A stretch of DNA of 64,000 nt from Orobanche coerulescens (GCA_033398695.1 CM065802.1:82260096-82324095); one strand, 5' to 3'; shown: positions 33,613-44,848, counted from the stretch's first letter. Made by a program: numbers and translations. Notes: generated from the letters alone by a model not told the origin.

Positions 33613-34149
33613 TTCTGCAAAAAGGATTTTAGGATTTTTTTAGTGTGTATTTTTGCTCTGTAAATTCTAGGGTTTCTGTAAGCGTAAAGAGTAAAGTGAA
33701 AGGTTTTCTTCCTTATAAAGAAGATGAAAAGACGTTTGTATTAGTTTATTATAAATTTGAACGGTGGTACGCCTTTTGATATTCTTTTGAATTTCAAATT
33801 TGAATCGGTGGCCCTATTTAAAATTTGACGGTTGATTCTGATTGGCCACCGTAGAGGTTAATTAAATAGGCGTTTGACACGTGTATTAAAATTTCCACTT
33901 GGCTAATAAAGATGTATATTTTAAATGCCATTTTAGCCAAAATAATATTTATAAATGTGATAGATAATAATTAAAAATTTAGAGATCAGTTTAGAGAACT
34001 TAGCTGGTCTGATTTCGTTGACTGTTGACCACTCTGCAACAGGTGAGTTTGACTTCTCGCCTGGTATTCTGTACAGCTAAGTTGCTTCGTCTGGCCTTCG
34101 TCTTTTCGCCTGCATCAGCTTAGGCTGATTCTGAGGGTCCGTCCTTCCT
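33613..34149 (-). other. Spacer between pol and extra ORF in element C
   Basis: About 540 bases, AT-rich, no ORF of note. It would have to carry any splice acceptor or internal start needed to express the downstream ORF; none could be assigned with confidence. Confidence 0.4.
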
Positions 34150-34467
34150 TCAACTTGCTTCAGAACTAGATTCCCAATCTAGTAATCCAAGATCTCTGCT
34201 AAGCTCTAGGAATCTTTCTTCTGGCAGGGGTTTGGTGAAGATGTCAGCTATTTGGTAGTCTGTGCTAACTCTTTCAACTCTAACCCTTTTGTTAAGCACA
34301 TGGTCTCGAATGAAATGGTGCTTAACGTCAATGTGCTTCGTCCTTGAGTGCAAAACCGGATTGTTGGTTATTGCAATAGCACTATTGTTGTCACACCATA
34401 TTGGAACTTCGTTGGCAATAATATTATAGTTCCTTAACTGTTGTCTGATCCATAGAATCAGGCACAA
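34150..34467 (-). pseudogene. Copia RNase H C-terminal part, element C
   Basis: It contains [54 protein letters not shown] and DYQIADIFTKPL, the standard Copia RNase H end with the Asp of CDN and the final Asp of ADIFTKPL present. It lies in a different frame from the RT-RNase H ORF (34424-35761), with the shift near 34465, so one indel separates them. Confidence 0.88.
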
Positions 34468-35761
34468 TGACTACTGCAGCTAGGTATTCTGACTCTGTAG
34501 TGGAGATAGAGTTAGAAACCTGCTTCTTGCTAAACCAGGATATCAGTCTGGTTCTTAGGAATTGACACGTTCCACTAGTGCTCTTCCTGTTGATTTTGCA
34601 TCCTGCGAAATCCGCATCTGAGTATCCTGACAGCTCGAAGTTGTCATCCTTGGGATACCATAGGCCAACATTAATTGTCGACTTTAGGTACTTAATTATT
34701 CTCTTGGCTGCATCTAGGTGTGATTGCTTCGGCTTGGACTGGAATCTTGCACAAACTCCAACGGCATACGATATGTCTGGCCTGCTTGCAGTGAGGTACA
34801 GAAGAGATCCGATGAGTCCTCTATAGTGGGTTGAGTCCACTGATATGCCTGCCTCGTCTGCATCCAGGTGAGTACTTGTGCTCATTGGAATTCTTGCGGG
34901 CTTGGCTGATTCCATTCCATATCTCTTGATAAGATCTCTAGTATACTTTGCTTGGTTGATGAAAATTCCTTTTTCCATCTGCTTAACTTGTAATCCGAGA
35001 AAGAAGTTAAGCTTTCCCATCATACTCATCTCAAATTCTCCTTGCATGAGGTTGGAGAATTTCTCGCATAATTCTGGATTGGTTGACCCGAATATGATGT
35101 CATCCACATAAATTTGAACAATTAATATGTGGCCTTCGTGTTCCACTCTGAATAGGGTCTTGTCCACTTTTCCCTTGCAAAATCTATTTTTCTCAAGAAA
35201 CACAGACAGTGTTTCATACCATGCTCTCGGTGCTTGCTTGAGTCCATATAGAGCCTTCAACAGCTTATAGACTTTGTCTCCTTTGACAAAACCTGGGGGT
35301 TGCTCTACATAGACTTCTTCTTCTAGGATTCCATTTGGGAACGCACTTTTTACATCCATCTGGTAGACTTCAAAGTCCTTGAATGCAGCATATGCGAGGA
35401 ATAGTCTGATGGCTTCTAATCTTGCAACAGGTGCATAAGTTTCATCAAAATCTCTTCCCTCACACTGTGCATAACCTTTTGCTACGAGTCTGGCTTTATT
35501 CCTAACGACAGCTCCGTCTTCATCACTCTTGTTTTTATACACCCATTTGGTGCCAATAACTTTCTTGTGATCAGGTTTGTCTGTTAGTTCCCAAACTTTG
35601 TTCCTTTCCATCTGCTCCAATTCCTCTTGCATGGCATTAATCCATGAATAATCTTCCAAGGCTTGTTCTGTAGTCTTGGGTTCAATTTGTGACATGAAAC
35701 ATGAGAACATCGCCATTCCTGCTGGTAGAGTTGACTGTCTTGTCTTGACTCCATCAGTCAA
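34424..35761 (-). pseudogene. Copia reverse transcriptase and RNase H start, element C
   Basis: Minus-strand ORF of 445 codons. RT begins around residue 55 ([20 protein letters not shown]) and has [55 protein letters not shown] and the catalytic [10 protein letters not shown], with YVDD intact. [22 protein letters not shown] sequence after it is typical of SIRE/Maximus. RNase H starts at YSDADFAG and continues with STSGTCQF and [10 protein letters not shown], where the first Asp and the Glu are present. The final 20 residues run out of frame. RT copies the element RNA into cDNA. It is continuous except at both ends, where frameshifts link it to the integrase region and to the RNase H end. Confidence 0.92.
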
Positions 35762-35864
35762 CTTTCCGATAATTTGCTGAATTGGATGATCCTTGAGCCA
35801 TTTGGGGATCTCGTCCTCTTCTGGGTTTGTTCCCCCTGTTGGATTTCTCTGGTGGTTATCTGCA

Positions 35865-36252
35865 TCAATTTGGGTTCTCGATGCCCAATGGATCGGCTAC
35901 CGCCTTGTCATCTGCGGCTTGGTTACAGGCTGAGATGAGTCTTTGTCGACTCATTTGGGTCTTCTTCCGCAGCAGCTGGATCAGATAGGTTTGGTGATCC
36001 TGTCTGATCTGCAGTTGGGTCTTCATCAGCTGCAGTTGGGTCATCAGGCTGATCTGTAGGTGAGTCCACCATTCCAGTGTCATGTATAATGACTTCTTCA
36101 AGGGTTGCTGACTTGAGCTTGTTCTCAATTTGCTCAAGTTGTTTCCTGTACTCAACGGTAGATTCATCAAAAACAACATGGGGTGTTTCCTCCACAACTA
36201 AGGTTCTTTTGTTAAAAACTCTATATGCCTTGCTTCTTTGGGAATATCCCAT
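35865..36252 (-). pseudogene. Integrase-RT linker region, element C
   Basis: The 36252-35923 frame reads MGYSQRSKAYRVFNKRTLVV then VVFDES, the conserved post-integrase segment of Copia (GYS..SKAYRVFN). A Glu/Asp/Gln-rich spacer with repeats of the DQ and DP(T/S)AADEDP type follows. A second frame at 36197-35865 overlaps. At least one frameshift precedes the RT. Confidence 0.75.
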
Positions 36253-36559
36253 AAATAGACCATCATCAGTTTTAGCATCAAAGGCATTTAGCTGTGTTTT
36301 ACCGTTGTTGTGGATGAAACACTTACAACCAAAAACATGAAAGTAAGCAACAGTAGGAGTTCTATTATTCCAAACCTCATAGGAGTTTTTCCATGTCTCC
36401 CTACTATCATACTCTGCTACGGGTGTGGCAGGTGTGTTGTGACTTCAGCCCGAGAACCTTTTAGGTAGGTCCGCTTCGCAATCATGGACCTTCTTTGCTT
36501 CCTTCGAGTTTCTTCCTTCTTTCAGCAACACCATTACTGGGCGTCACAGGCCGCAGAGC
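36253..36559 (-). pseudogene. Integrase C-terminal region, element C, multiply frameshifted
   Basis: Scattered frames still read GVAERR (around 36520, where the catalytic Glu lies), CHTRSRV and then VWNNRTPTVAYFHVFGCKCF, with stops and phase changes between. This region ends the open integrase ORF and is the most damaged part of the pol of C. Confidence 0.75.
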
Positions 36560-37495
36560 TCATCTTTGGATCCCATTCTGATCGCTGAAATCAGTTATCG
36601 CCTTGTTGAGAAACTCTCCTCCTCTATCTGATCTGATCTTGATTATGGAGAGGGATTTCTCATTCTGGATCCTTCTCAGCAGCTCAGGTAACTTGGTCAG
36701 GGTTTCACTTTTCTTGTATAGAAAAATGATCCAAGTGTACCTTGAATAATCATCTACAATTACAAGAGCATGCTTTTTGCCGCTCAAAGTCCTTGGTTTG
36801 ATAGGACCAAATAGATCCATGTGGAGTAGATCTAAGATCCTTGTTGTGAGCGTTGTAGGCTGAACTGGCTTGAACGATGCCTTGGTCTGCTTTCCCTTCT
36901 GACATGCATCACAGAGTGCTTCCTTCTTGAATACTTCATTTGGAAGTCCTCTGACCAGCTTCTGAGAGCTAATCTTGTTGATGGCTTTGAAGTTTAGGTG
37001 ACATAGTCTTTTTTGCCACAGCCATCCATTCTCAGCTACAGTCTTGGATAAAAAACAGGAGTTAGGTGTTCCTGTGTTCCAATCAATCATGTAGACATCT
37101 CTTCTTCTGAATCCTTGTAGCTTTATTTCTCCAGATAAGATGTCTATCACCATACACTTCAAGATGGTGAAGACTACTAGATTCTTCTCGTCACAGAACT
37201 GGCTTATGCTCAGGAGGTTGTATTTGAGCCCTTTGACATAATGGACTTTGGATATGACAATGTTTCCTCGGTCACAGAACTGGCTTATGCTCAGGAGGTT
37301 GTATTTGAGCCCTTTTGTCTGTCCTCTAGAGCTATCTCCAAAGGTTACATCGGGACCTCTTTCTTTGATGTATTTGGTCAGCATCTTCTTGTTCCCGGTC
37401 ATATGCCTTGAGCATCCAGAGTCTACAAACCATTCTTCACCTCCAAAATTTGAGCTTGAGGAGATGTGGTTGTAGTCCTTCCACCTTTTCTGCAA
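36560..37495 (-). pseudogene. Protease end, pre-integrase and integrase core, element C
   Basis: Begins after an in-frame TAA at 37496-37498. EEWFVDSGCSRHMTG is the Copia protease active site (DSGCSRHMTG form). The pre-integrase domain has WLWQKRLCHLNFKAINKISS and LCDACQKGKQTKASF; one zinc-binding His is replaced (WQ where WH is usual). The integrase core has LLHMDLFGPIKP with its first Asp and RSDRGGEFLN with the second. The third, Glu, lies beyond the frame break at 36560. Integrase inserts the cDNA into the genome. A 44-bp exact repeat (37191-37234 and 37272-37315) makes the stretch GLKYNLLSISQFCD occur twice, 26 residues apart. Confidence 0.9.
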
Positions 37496-38086
37496 TTAAA
37501 GAAGCAGAGATTTAAGTACCCAAATTTGTGTGGGTCCTTTGGGGTTAGTTGGTTTCCTGGAGAATTGATTTCTCCTTGGATTATGAAAATTGTTATTATT
37601 ATTATTATAACCCTTATAAGGTGCCTGTGGTCGAGGTCTAAATCTTCTGGTTGGATTGTATACCGGATATTCCTCAAAATAGTGTGGGCCATTTCTAAAT
37701 CTAGGCTGAGACCATTTATTGAACCTTTGTGGTCTCCACACTTGTTCATTTTGGTAATTAGGATAACCTTCAGGTTTCCATCTGCCCCTCCCATTATGAA
37801 ATCTATTTTTGGGGAGTTGTTGGTAATAGTGGGCATGTTGTGCAGTTTCTTGCTTTTGCACAGGCCCTTTGCCTAGTCGCTGTCTAGGTGGGTATGCAGT
37901 GTAACATTGCGGCTGACTAGACGTTTGACTCTGGCCGTTGCTGTTTTTGAATATCGGTTTATGCACAAAGCTCGTGATCGAGACCATAGTTTCTCCCTTG
38001 ATAAACTTGGTTTCAGAACTAGAGGGAGTGTGAGAATCATATCCAAGGCCTGATTTGGTATATAGTGACCTTTTATAAGTACACAA
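37496..38086 (-). pseudogene. Gag-protease linker, element C
   Basis: Same frame as the protease/integrase ORF, separated from it by TAA. Low complexity, rich in Asn, Arg, Pro and Tyr (RFRPRPQAPYKGYNNNNN near the end), as in the linker before the protease in SIRE-like elements. No catalytic motif. Confidence 0.7.
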
Positions 38087-38319
38087 TTCGCCCAGAGTTG
38101 AAGACGCCTTCAGGGAGGTTATTTCCTGCGCCTGAGTTTTATTTATCTGTGCCAGCTTAGTAAACTCAGCTTTGGCATGAGCAAGTGCAGCTGACTTTTC
38201 TTTAAGTAAAATATTTAGCCGGTCTATCTCAGCTGTATTGACACTTGCCTGGTTTTTAAAATCAGCTGTAGTTGTCTCAACCTTATTTAAATCTAGGCTG
38301 AGTTTTTCGAAATCATTTT

Positions 38320-38712
38320 TCAGCTGCCTATTCTCATCTTGCAGCTGAGTCTTCTCTCTTGTCTGACTTGGTGTGCAGATTTAAGTGTTTCAAAATCATT
38401 GAATAACTGATTTACCGATTCATGTAAATCCATATCTTGTGACATGGCTGAGCTATTATTTGAACCGGTAGGTTTAGAAGTTACCTCTTCATCAGCTAAG
38501 TTTGCCATCAGGCAATCATACTCCTCGTCTTCATCAGAAAAGAAACCGCCGCTTGATTCGACATGCTCCTGGTCTTCTCCGATGAGAGCTTTTCTTCTGT
38601 CTTCCTTTCTGCCCACCTCCTTCTTGGTTTCGTCCTTCTTGAGCTCGGGACAATCCATTTGGATGTGTCCTATTTTGTGACAGTTGTAGCATTCAACTTT
38701 CCAGACTTCCAA
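38320..38712 (-). pseudogene. Gag zinc knuckle region, element C
   Basis: It contains CYNCHKIGHIQMDC, a complete CX2CX4HX4C zinc knuckle that binds the RNA during packaging. A Lys/Glu-rich segment and an acidic GGFFSDEDEEYDCLMA stretch follow, typical after the knuckle in SIRE-like gag. It is followed by an unassigned 230-base gap (38087-38319) in which frames of a helical region can still be read. Confidence 0.85.
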
Positions 38713-39038
38713 ATACGGTTCCTTCTTGGATTCTCCTTGTAGTTTTTCTTATACTTGGAGTAGTTCTTTACGAAATTGCTGAATCTTTGCATTATGAAAG
38801 CCATTTTTCCTCAAAATCTAGTGGATTTGGAGGTTTCACATCGAATAAGCTCTTAGCGGGGACTCATTGCAAATGCGATTCCCTTACATGCGTGCTCGAT
38901 TGAGGATGAGCTTGGAAGCTCGAACTCATAAGCCTTTAGATCGGAAGAACAACTCTGAATTTTTATCTTATTCAGTCTTTGGACTCTCTCATGGCTCTGA
39001 CCTTCATGCTCCATTCGGGATTTAGAGATCGAGGACCT

Positions 39039-39557
39039 TTAGTGCCATTTCCCTGTTGCCATAGGTTTTGCCCAGGAGTTGATCTCATTGATGATTTCAG
39101 TGAACCTTGTGTCCACTTGGTCTATTGATTCACCATTCTTCATTTTAAAGTTGTCAAACTTTTGGATAGCTATTGACAACTTGTTTTCCTTGATCAGCTC
39201 CATTCCTTCACACATTAGAGCTAGTGTGTCCCAAATTTCTTTGGCATTCTTACAATTTTTGATCTTGACCATCGTGGATTTGTCAAGAGTTTGGTATAAC
39301 ACATCTCTGGCCCTGTTGTCAAGATTGGCCAGCTTTCTCTCTTCGGGGGTCAGCTCCGTTCTCTTCTTAGGAATCTTTTCGGGCCTCCCAGCTGCGATCT
39401 CCTCGGCTGTGTTGTCCTTCTCAAAAATGAATGGACCGTCTTCAATGATGCACCACATGTCGTCATGGATTGAAGATAAGTGTGCCTGCATTCTTATCTT
39501 CCAGAGATCATACTCGTCAACTGAAAAGACAGGTAGTCTAGAGTGCATGTGTTCCAT
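39039..39557 (-). pseudogene. Copia gag, N-terminal part, element C
   Basis: The ATG at 39557 lies 62 bases after the primer site. Contains the UBN2-type Copia gag domain: YDLWKIRMQAHLSSIHDDMW, NLDNRARDVLYQTLDKSTMV, NAKEIWDTLALMCEGMELIK and FDNFKMKNGESIDQVDTRFT. The frame ends at 39039, about 330 bases before the zinc-knuckle ORF; the intervening 38713-39038 is out of frame, so the gag is broken. Confidence 0.88.
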
Positions 39558-39619
39558 TATAACGTGAGAGATAAGATATATATCTAGTATAGATCTGGTT
39601 CGTGAAAAAAATGAACCAA

Positions 39620-39633
39620 CCTCTCTGATACCA
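39620..39633 (-). other. Primer binding site of element C (initiator Met type)
   Basis: The minus strand reads TGGTATCAGAGAGG, two bases from the 5' LTR. Confidence 0.88.
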
Positions 39634-39635
39634 CT

Positions 39636-41108
39636 TGTAGGTCACAAGTCGTCCAGGAACAAGTCTAGAGGGGGGGGGTGAATAGACTTGTTGAAACTCT
39701 TAAACTCTTTTCGCGAAGAGTGAGTTTCTTCAGCTGATAGTTAAACAAATGACTTGGAGTCGTTTGTTCTTGGATATGTGCGGAAGTCAGCTGATGACGA
39801 ATAGAAATCAACTCAATGAAACACTTAACAATGTATGCAGCAGTTTAAAGTATGATGCAGTAAAACGAGAAATAACACAGCAATTATAGTGGTCTCGGAG
39901 GTGGGGTAATCCTCTACTAATCCACTTCTCTCCAAACCAGATTGGAGATGAATTCACTATAATTTTCAACCAGTGATAAATATTACAGTGATTCACAACA
40001 CACTACAATGACTTCCAACCGGTGGAAATCCGTGCCGTTGTACACACACTTGGCGCCTTGCACCTCTTGATCCTCGATCCTCGGATGCCTTCTGATCTCT
40101 TACTTCAACCGATGAAGTACCCGTACTCAAGATTATAGACAAGAGTGTTTGTCTTCTCAACTTAAGAGCTTCCTTAAATATGAACTTTTTGGATCTGCTC
40201 TTTTCACGATGCTATTTGATTGCTTGAGATTGCTTTGTTTGCTTTGATCGCTAGAATGTATGTTCGCACCGGTGGTTGCTCAGTTTCAAATCTCTGGATA
40301 TATATAGGTCAGATCTCTGAGCTTCTTCCTTGTAGCCGTTGCAAATCTTTGAACAAATCCGTCCGTTGGAGGGAGACTTCATTGTTTATTCTTTCTGAAC
40401 GTTGCAAGGCTGGATTCCTATTATTTAATTTTATCTTCCGACCGTTGTGAGGACTTCTGCATGTGAGCGCCGAATCTTTTGAATATAAAAGGATTAAAGT
40501 CTTCACGGTGGGTCAGGATGATTTAATTAAATCATATCTCTTGCGGGAATCACTCCAATTTGTCTCTTCACGTTGCATGTGAGCTTTCCGTAATATTTGA
40601 CTTTTCAAAGCATGCTGACGTGGACTTGGAGTACTAGGCTGTAGTTGAGTAGGCTGATGTGCAGCTTACATCTCTGCAGGTAGGTCCTCTCGGCTGTTCA
40701 CTGTTTGTAACTTGTCTGATCAGGTGACTTCCTTGAGGTACCTCGGCTGCAGTCTGGTCAAACTTCTCTGATAAATTTAGTTGACCAGAGCTACTCTAAC
40801 TGGAGTCGGCTGCTCCTCTCTGATGGACTAGGCTGTACTTAGTACTTAGCCGATTTTCAGCCTAACTAACTTTGGCCTACAGAAGATACTCATTTGGTTC
40901 TTCTTTACATTTTGCCAAGTTTTATACTTAACATATTTTGGCCTATGGAAGATACTCATTTGGTTCTTCCTTACATTTTGCCAAGTTTTATACTTAATAT
41001 ATTTTGGCCTATGGAAGATACTCATTTGGTTCTTCCTTACATTTTGCCAAGTTAAACATTTGATTTTAAATTAATGACATCATCAAAATCTAACAAGTAT
41101 TCCTAACA
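39636..41108 (-). repeat. 5' LTR of element C, 1473 bp
   Basis: Pairs with 28910-30381. Differences include two extra G in the G run near 39669 and several clustered substitutions (for example near 40695-40755). Confidence 0.93.
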
Positions 41109-41113
41109 CCCGT

Positions 41114-41647
41114 GTCGCAGGATATTATCGACTATAGTCGACAGCTCGCTTACGTGAAGAGGCAGGTGAGGACCGAGGAAGACAAATCCGTCATTTCGAC
41201 ATGCGGATGAGACCAGAGATTCGACAGTACATGTCGGGTTTCACTTGTGTTACTTTGAGAGAGTATCAAGATCGAGCCATGGCATCGACATCTTCTGGGC
41301 CTTCGCATGAGCCGAAAAGGCAGAGGACGTCTGGAGACTTTTTGGATGGTGTGAGAGTCAGAACTTCTTCTCATCGAGTTTCGCATGGTCGTACGATGAA
41401 ACCTTCCCTTTCTTCGTTTGGTGGAACCAAGAGTTCCAAGTTATCTTCTTTGACTCCTAGTCAGACTGGGAGGTGTTTTAATTGCAACGTTGTGGATCAT
41501 GTGCAAGCTAATTATCCTTCGCAGTCGATTACTTGTTATAATTGTGGACTCGAGGGCCACAGAGTTCAGTATTGTGAATCATTCCATGAGATTTCTCAGA
41601 ATCGAGCTTCAGCACACTTGTCGGGATCGACTCGTGTAGGTCGTTGA
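41114..41647 (+). pseudogene. Element B gag, C-terminal part with zinc knuckles
   Basis: Resumes the gag of B after element C: DIIDYSRQLAYVKRQ, then after a one-base frameshift near 41185 MRPEIRQYMSGFTCVTLREY, the conserved end of the retrotransposon gag domain. Two knuckles follow near the end: CFNCNVVDHVQANY, with the last Cys replaced by Tyr, and CYNCGLEGHRVQYC, complete. The stop is TGA at 41645-41647. No protease, RT or integrase follows; the polypurine tract starts 70 bases later. Confidence 0.88.
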
Positions 41648-41718
41648 GGTTATTTGTCCGTTCACTTTGATGACTGCTTGCTTCACCTTTTCTTTTTAAG
41701 TTTCAAGACGAAACTTCT

Positions 41719-41734
41719 TTTTAGAGGGGTAGAA
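41719..41734 (+). other. Polypurine tract of element B
   Basis: TTTTTAGAGGGGTAGAA directly before the 3' LTR. The preceding TTTTAAGTTTCAAGACGAAA is homologous to the end of the pol of A (23050-23069). Confidence 0.85.
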
Positions 41735-42049
41735 TGTAATACCCGAGATTTTTATTTCGGTTATCTTGAATTAATTGTCGTGTGATTTTGATTATTCATT
41801 TCGTTATGATTATATGGGATACGTTTTCTTGGATTCACTGTATGATATGTACTGTTGTGTAGTTCGTCGGGTGATACTTGTGTCGCCGGTGTATCTTTGA
41901 TTTACGCGTGCTTGAGATGTGGTATGTTATGTTTCGTGGATGGCTCGTTATTGTCTTGAATCTCAGCATGTGTGTTAGTGTATCCGAGTTGTTGTCGAGC
42001 GCCTAACCGGACTGTCGGAACGATTGAGTTTTAGTCAGGAGGCCTGGTC

Positions 42050-42250
42050 GAGTTACGGCCGTAAGGCTGGCCGAGTTACGGCCGTAAGGCATAATCAGTT
42101 ACGGCCGCAAGGCTGCCGAGTTACGGCCATAATGCCTTGCCGGTTACGGCCGTAACACCCATTCATTTGTCGGACAGTGAGGCCTGGGACCTGATTACGG
42201 CCATAAGCTCCGAGTTATGGATGTAAGGACATGCCGATTACGGCCGTAAC
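42050..42250. repeat. TTACGGCCGTAA palindromic word cluster, 3' LTR B
   Basis: About eight copies in 200 bases (near 42054, 42074, 42097, 42119, 42140, 42194, 42213, 42238), four exact, the others with one to three changes. The last copy sits 10 bases from the TATA box. Confidence 0.9.
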
Positions 42251-42258
42251 GAACGCGC

Positions 42259-42268
42259 CTATATAAGG
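42259..42268 (+). promoter_or_regulatory. TATA box of 3' LTR B
   Basis: CTATATAAGG, followed by CCTGGGCGACGGGACTTTGC, the same as at 24414 onward in the other LTR. Confidence 0.65.
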
Positions 42269-43132
42269 CCTGGGCGACGGGACTTTGCTCATTTTCTCTT
42301 TTTTTTCATATTCTTTCCGCGGTTGCTGTATGACGGAGACGTGAGCGTCGATTATTGTTCGTTTCCACTCAGTTCCAAGGTGTTTTGGAAGGCCCTTGTC
42401 GATTATAACAACATTACATCCTTGTTCTTCATCGGATCGAGGTAATTTATTGAAATCTCCTAGGTTTGACTTTCGAGGTTTCTTTTTAATATTTGTTGTT
42501 CGTCTGATTTCGATGATTTGGTTGATGTTAGTGAACCTTATTAATCGTGTTCTATGGGAATTATCGAACATTGAATGTTCGATTAAATGTCCCAACGAGT
42601 TTCCCTCGATAGTTTGTTGGGATTTCCGTTGTTATTGGCATTAATTCTCATTGTGATCATATCTTCGTTGTGTTTACCGGAGGATTATAGGTGTATGAGG
42701 ATTTCGTTCGAGCTTCCCCGTTGTTTCGCGTGCTTTGGACTTGAGGCGAGTATTTTGTCTATAATCTTTATACTTTGAGAATGTGACGTGTCGTGGAATT
42801 AACATGGACTTGTTACTGATTGAACGTTTGATCGTAATTTACTACTAAATGAATATATGATTCTATGAAAGTAAATACGAACGTAACTTAAATTTCTTGA
42901 AGAATGATAACCACCATTTCATATTGTATTGTGTTCGAGACGGATATTTAGAAGTGAGTAATTATCCGAGGAATTGTGGAACGGTTTCACTTGTTAGAAT
43001 GTTACTAAATGATGGTGTGACATGAATGTTATACCTTGTGAAAGTGTTTGTTGTATTAACTTATGATATTACGTGTTTGTGATTGTGGTGAATGTTATAT
43101 TCTCCTTGTTGTGAAATTGGTGATTTGAGATA

Positions 43133-43500
43133 TTACCGGGTAGGGACCCGTGAGGCCTCCAGCGGCGCGTTACTTGCGAGTACGGCCAGATGATATGATT
43201 TTACCATATGTTTATCGAATCGGGTAGGTCTGGAGACGGCTCCGAGAATCGTCACTTGCGAGTGCGATGTCACGATAACTTGTGGGCGTGTTTGAATGAT
43301 GTTATCGGGTAGGGACCCGTGAGGCCTCCGGCGGCACGTTACTTGCGAGTACGGCCAGTGATATGATTTGACCATAAGATTATCTTATCGGGTAGGTCTG
43401 GAGAGGGCTCCGATAATCGTTACTTGCGAGTACGATGTCAAGATAATTTATGGGTGATTTCGTGTTTGTTCATAATCCGGGATGGGTCCCATCGAGGCCA
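43133..43500 (+). repeat. 172-bp tandem units in 3' LTR B
   Basis: Two full units and a partial third, as in the 5' LTR. Confidence 0.8.
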
Positions 43501-44257
43501 CGGAATTTGATATGAATATCGACTGGATATTTCTGATTCGTGATTGTTTGAATCTTGGATTCTGGTTATATTTTTGATTATGGTTACGCTTTTGAGGCTT
43601 GTTTGAGAATCCATCTACATGATTTTGAAAGAAAACTCTTCTGATTATGAGAACTACAAATCTTTTCATGAATTTACACTGAGACCCCCGACGTCCTCAA
43701 TTATTCTTTCAAATGTGTTTTGAAGTTATCTTTATGATCCTCCCTAATGGGAACCATTTTTGGAAAGACTTTAGACTCGGGGATCGTGTTACTACCTTGT
43801 CGAAAGGTTATTTTCATAATGGTTGTATTCTTGATGTATAACTTTATAGCTTGGTTACTTGCTAGCGATTCCATCGCTAACCCCTCGTTGCAGATTTTGT
43901 TAATTATTCCAGGTGTTCTGACTGGAGAGAGAGCAACCACCGGATCAGCTCGGAGGATGATGTAAAGCAGCGATACTAGTCACAGTTGTAGTCGGTTGTC
44001 CGTCAGTGATCTGTCGGTTTGAGTTTTTCTTGTCATCCTTAAGGGGATGGACATTTTATGTATTATGTGATCGAGTTGTATTTTTGGTTTATCAGATGTA
44101 TGGATATGTTGTGTTTTGAGATACCTAATCGGTCTACGGTTTTATATTTGGTCGAGTCGACCGCATGTGGGTTTTGTTTGTAGTCTCTTGCCTGGTAGCT
44201 CCTTACGGAAAGGGGTATACGGCGTGTAATATCCCTGAGTGGATTGGGGGTGTTACA

Positions 44258-44848
44258 GACGGGTCCTCTAAGGGTTCCGTAGCCTCTGGTGCGGTTCCAC
44301 GGTTAATCATGTATGTACTGATGTGATGCTATGAGATTTAGTTATTCCGAAATACTAGTCTTGAATTGATGAGATGATGATTACATTTACTTTATTGTCG
44401 AGGAGTATTGTGTTTCATATTCAATATACTTGCACTAGCTATTCGACGGCTAAGCCCTTTATGGGGGGGAAATACTTTTCATGTATTTCAGATTCTAGGA
44501 GAGCGGATAGGCATGTATCGGGTCGGCATGAAGATGATGGGCAAGTGTGATAATGTGTCTTGTCTCCGGTTATATTTTGTGTTTCCTCTATTCATTGTTG
44601 TGGTACTGGAATGGTTTTTGAGTACTCGTGTACGTTTTCAGTTTCCTTGATGTTCCGTCCCGTGTTGCCGAGGTATTGATTTGTGATGTATTGTATATGG
44701 TTTTGAATACCATTTTTATTGTTTTCCATTACATTATACTTGGACTTTCTCAGTCAAATTTTATAGTTCCGCGCAAGAGTAGCCTTGTGGGTCCCACGAT
44801 GGGGCTCACGGCGCTGCAATATACCCTGAATAACTTGGGGGTGTTACA
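44258..44848 (+). mobile_element. 3' LTR of chromovirus A, second part
   Basis: Continues LTR A after element B. It carries the conserved end-box (GTGGGTCCCACGATGGGGCT then CACGGCGCTGCAATA) near 44788-44825 and ends TTGGGGGTGTTACA at 44848, the expected partner of TGCAATACCC at 23089. Confidence 0.82.

Larger units (their letters stand above)
28910..41108 (-). mobile_element. Element C: SIRE-like Copia retrotransposon, 12.2 kb
   Basis: Complete insertion in the gag of B: LTRs 28910-30381 and 39636-41108, target duplication CCCGT (28905-28909, 41109-41113), primer site 39620-39633, polypurine tract 30382-30400. On the minus strand it encodes gag, zinc knuckle, integrase, RT, RNase H and a further 3-kb coding region between pol and the 3' LTR, as in SIRE/Maximus elements. 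By eye the LTRs differ at roughly 3 percent of positions, so the insertion is fairly recent. As read, pol contains several frameshifts and stops. Confidence 0.92.
24398..44257 (+). mobile_element. Element B: gag-only chromovirus derivative, interrupted by C
   Basis: Plus-strand element with a 5'-truncated LTR (24398-26478), initiator-Met primer site, a 1.9-kb leader, gag split by element C, polypurine tract and full 3' LTR (41735-44257). No pol domain lies between the gag stop (41647) and the tract (41719). The few bases before the tract still match the end of the pol of A, so pol seems to have been deleted between gag and the last codons. This is the layout of TR-GAG non-autonomous elements. 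It sits inside the LTR of A. Confidence 0.85.
41735..44257 (+). repeat. 3' LTR of element B, 2523 bp, complete
   Basis: TGTAATACCC to GGGGGTGTTACA. U3 holds the TTACGGCCGTAA word cluster directly upstream of a TATA box; two 172-bp tandem units follow. The flank at 44258 (GACGGGTCC) continues LTR A. Confidence 0.92.
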
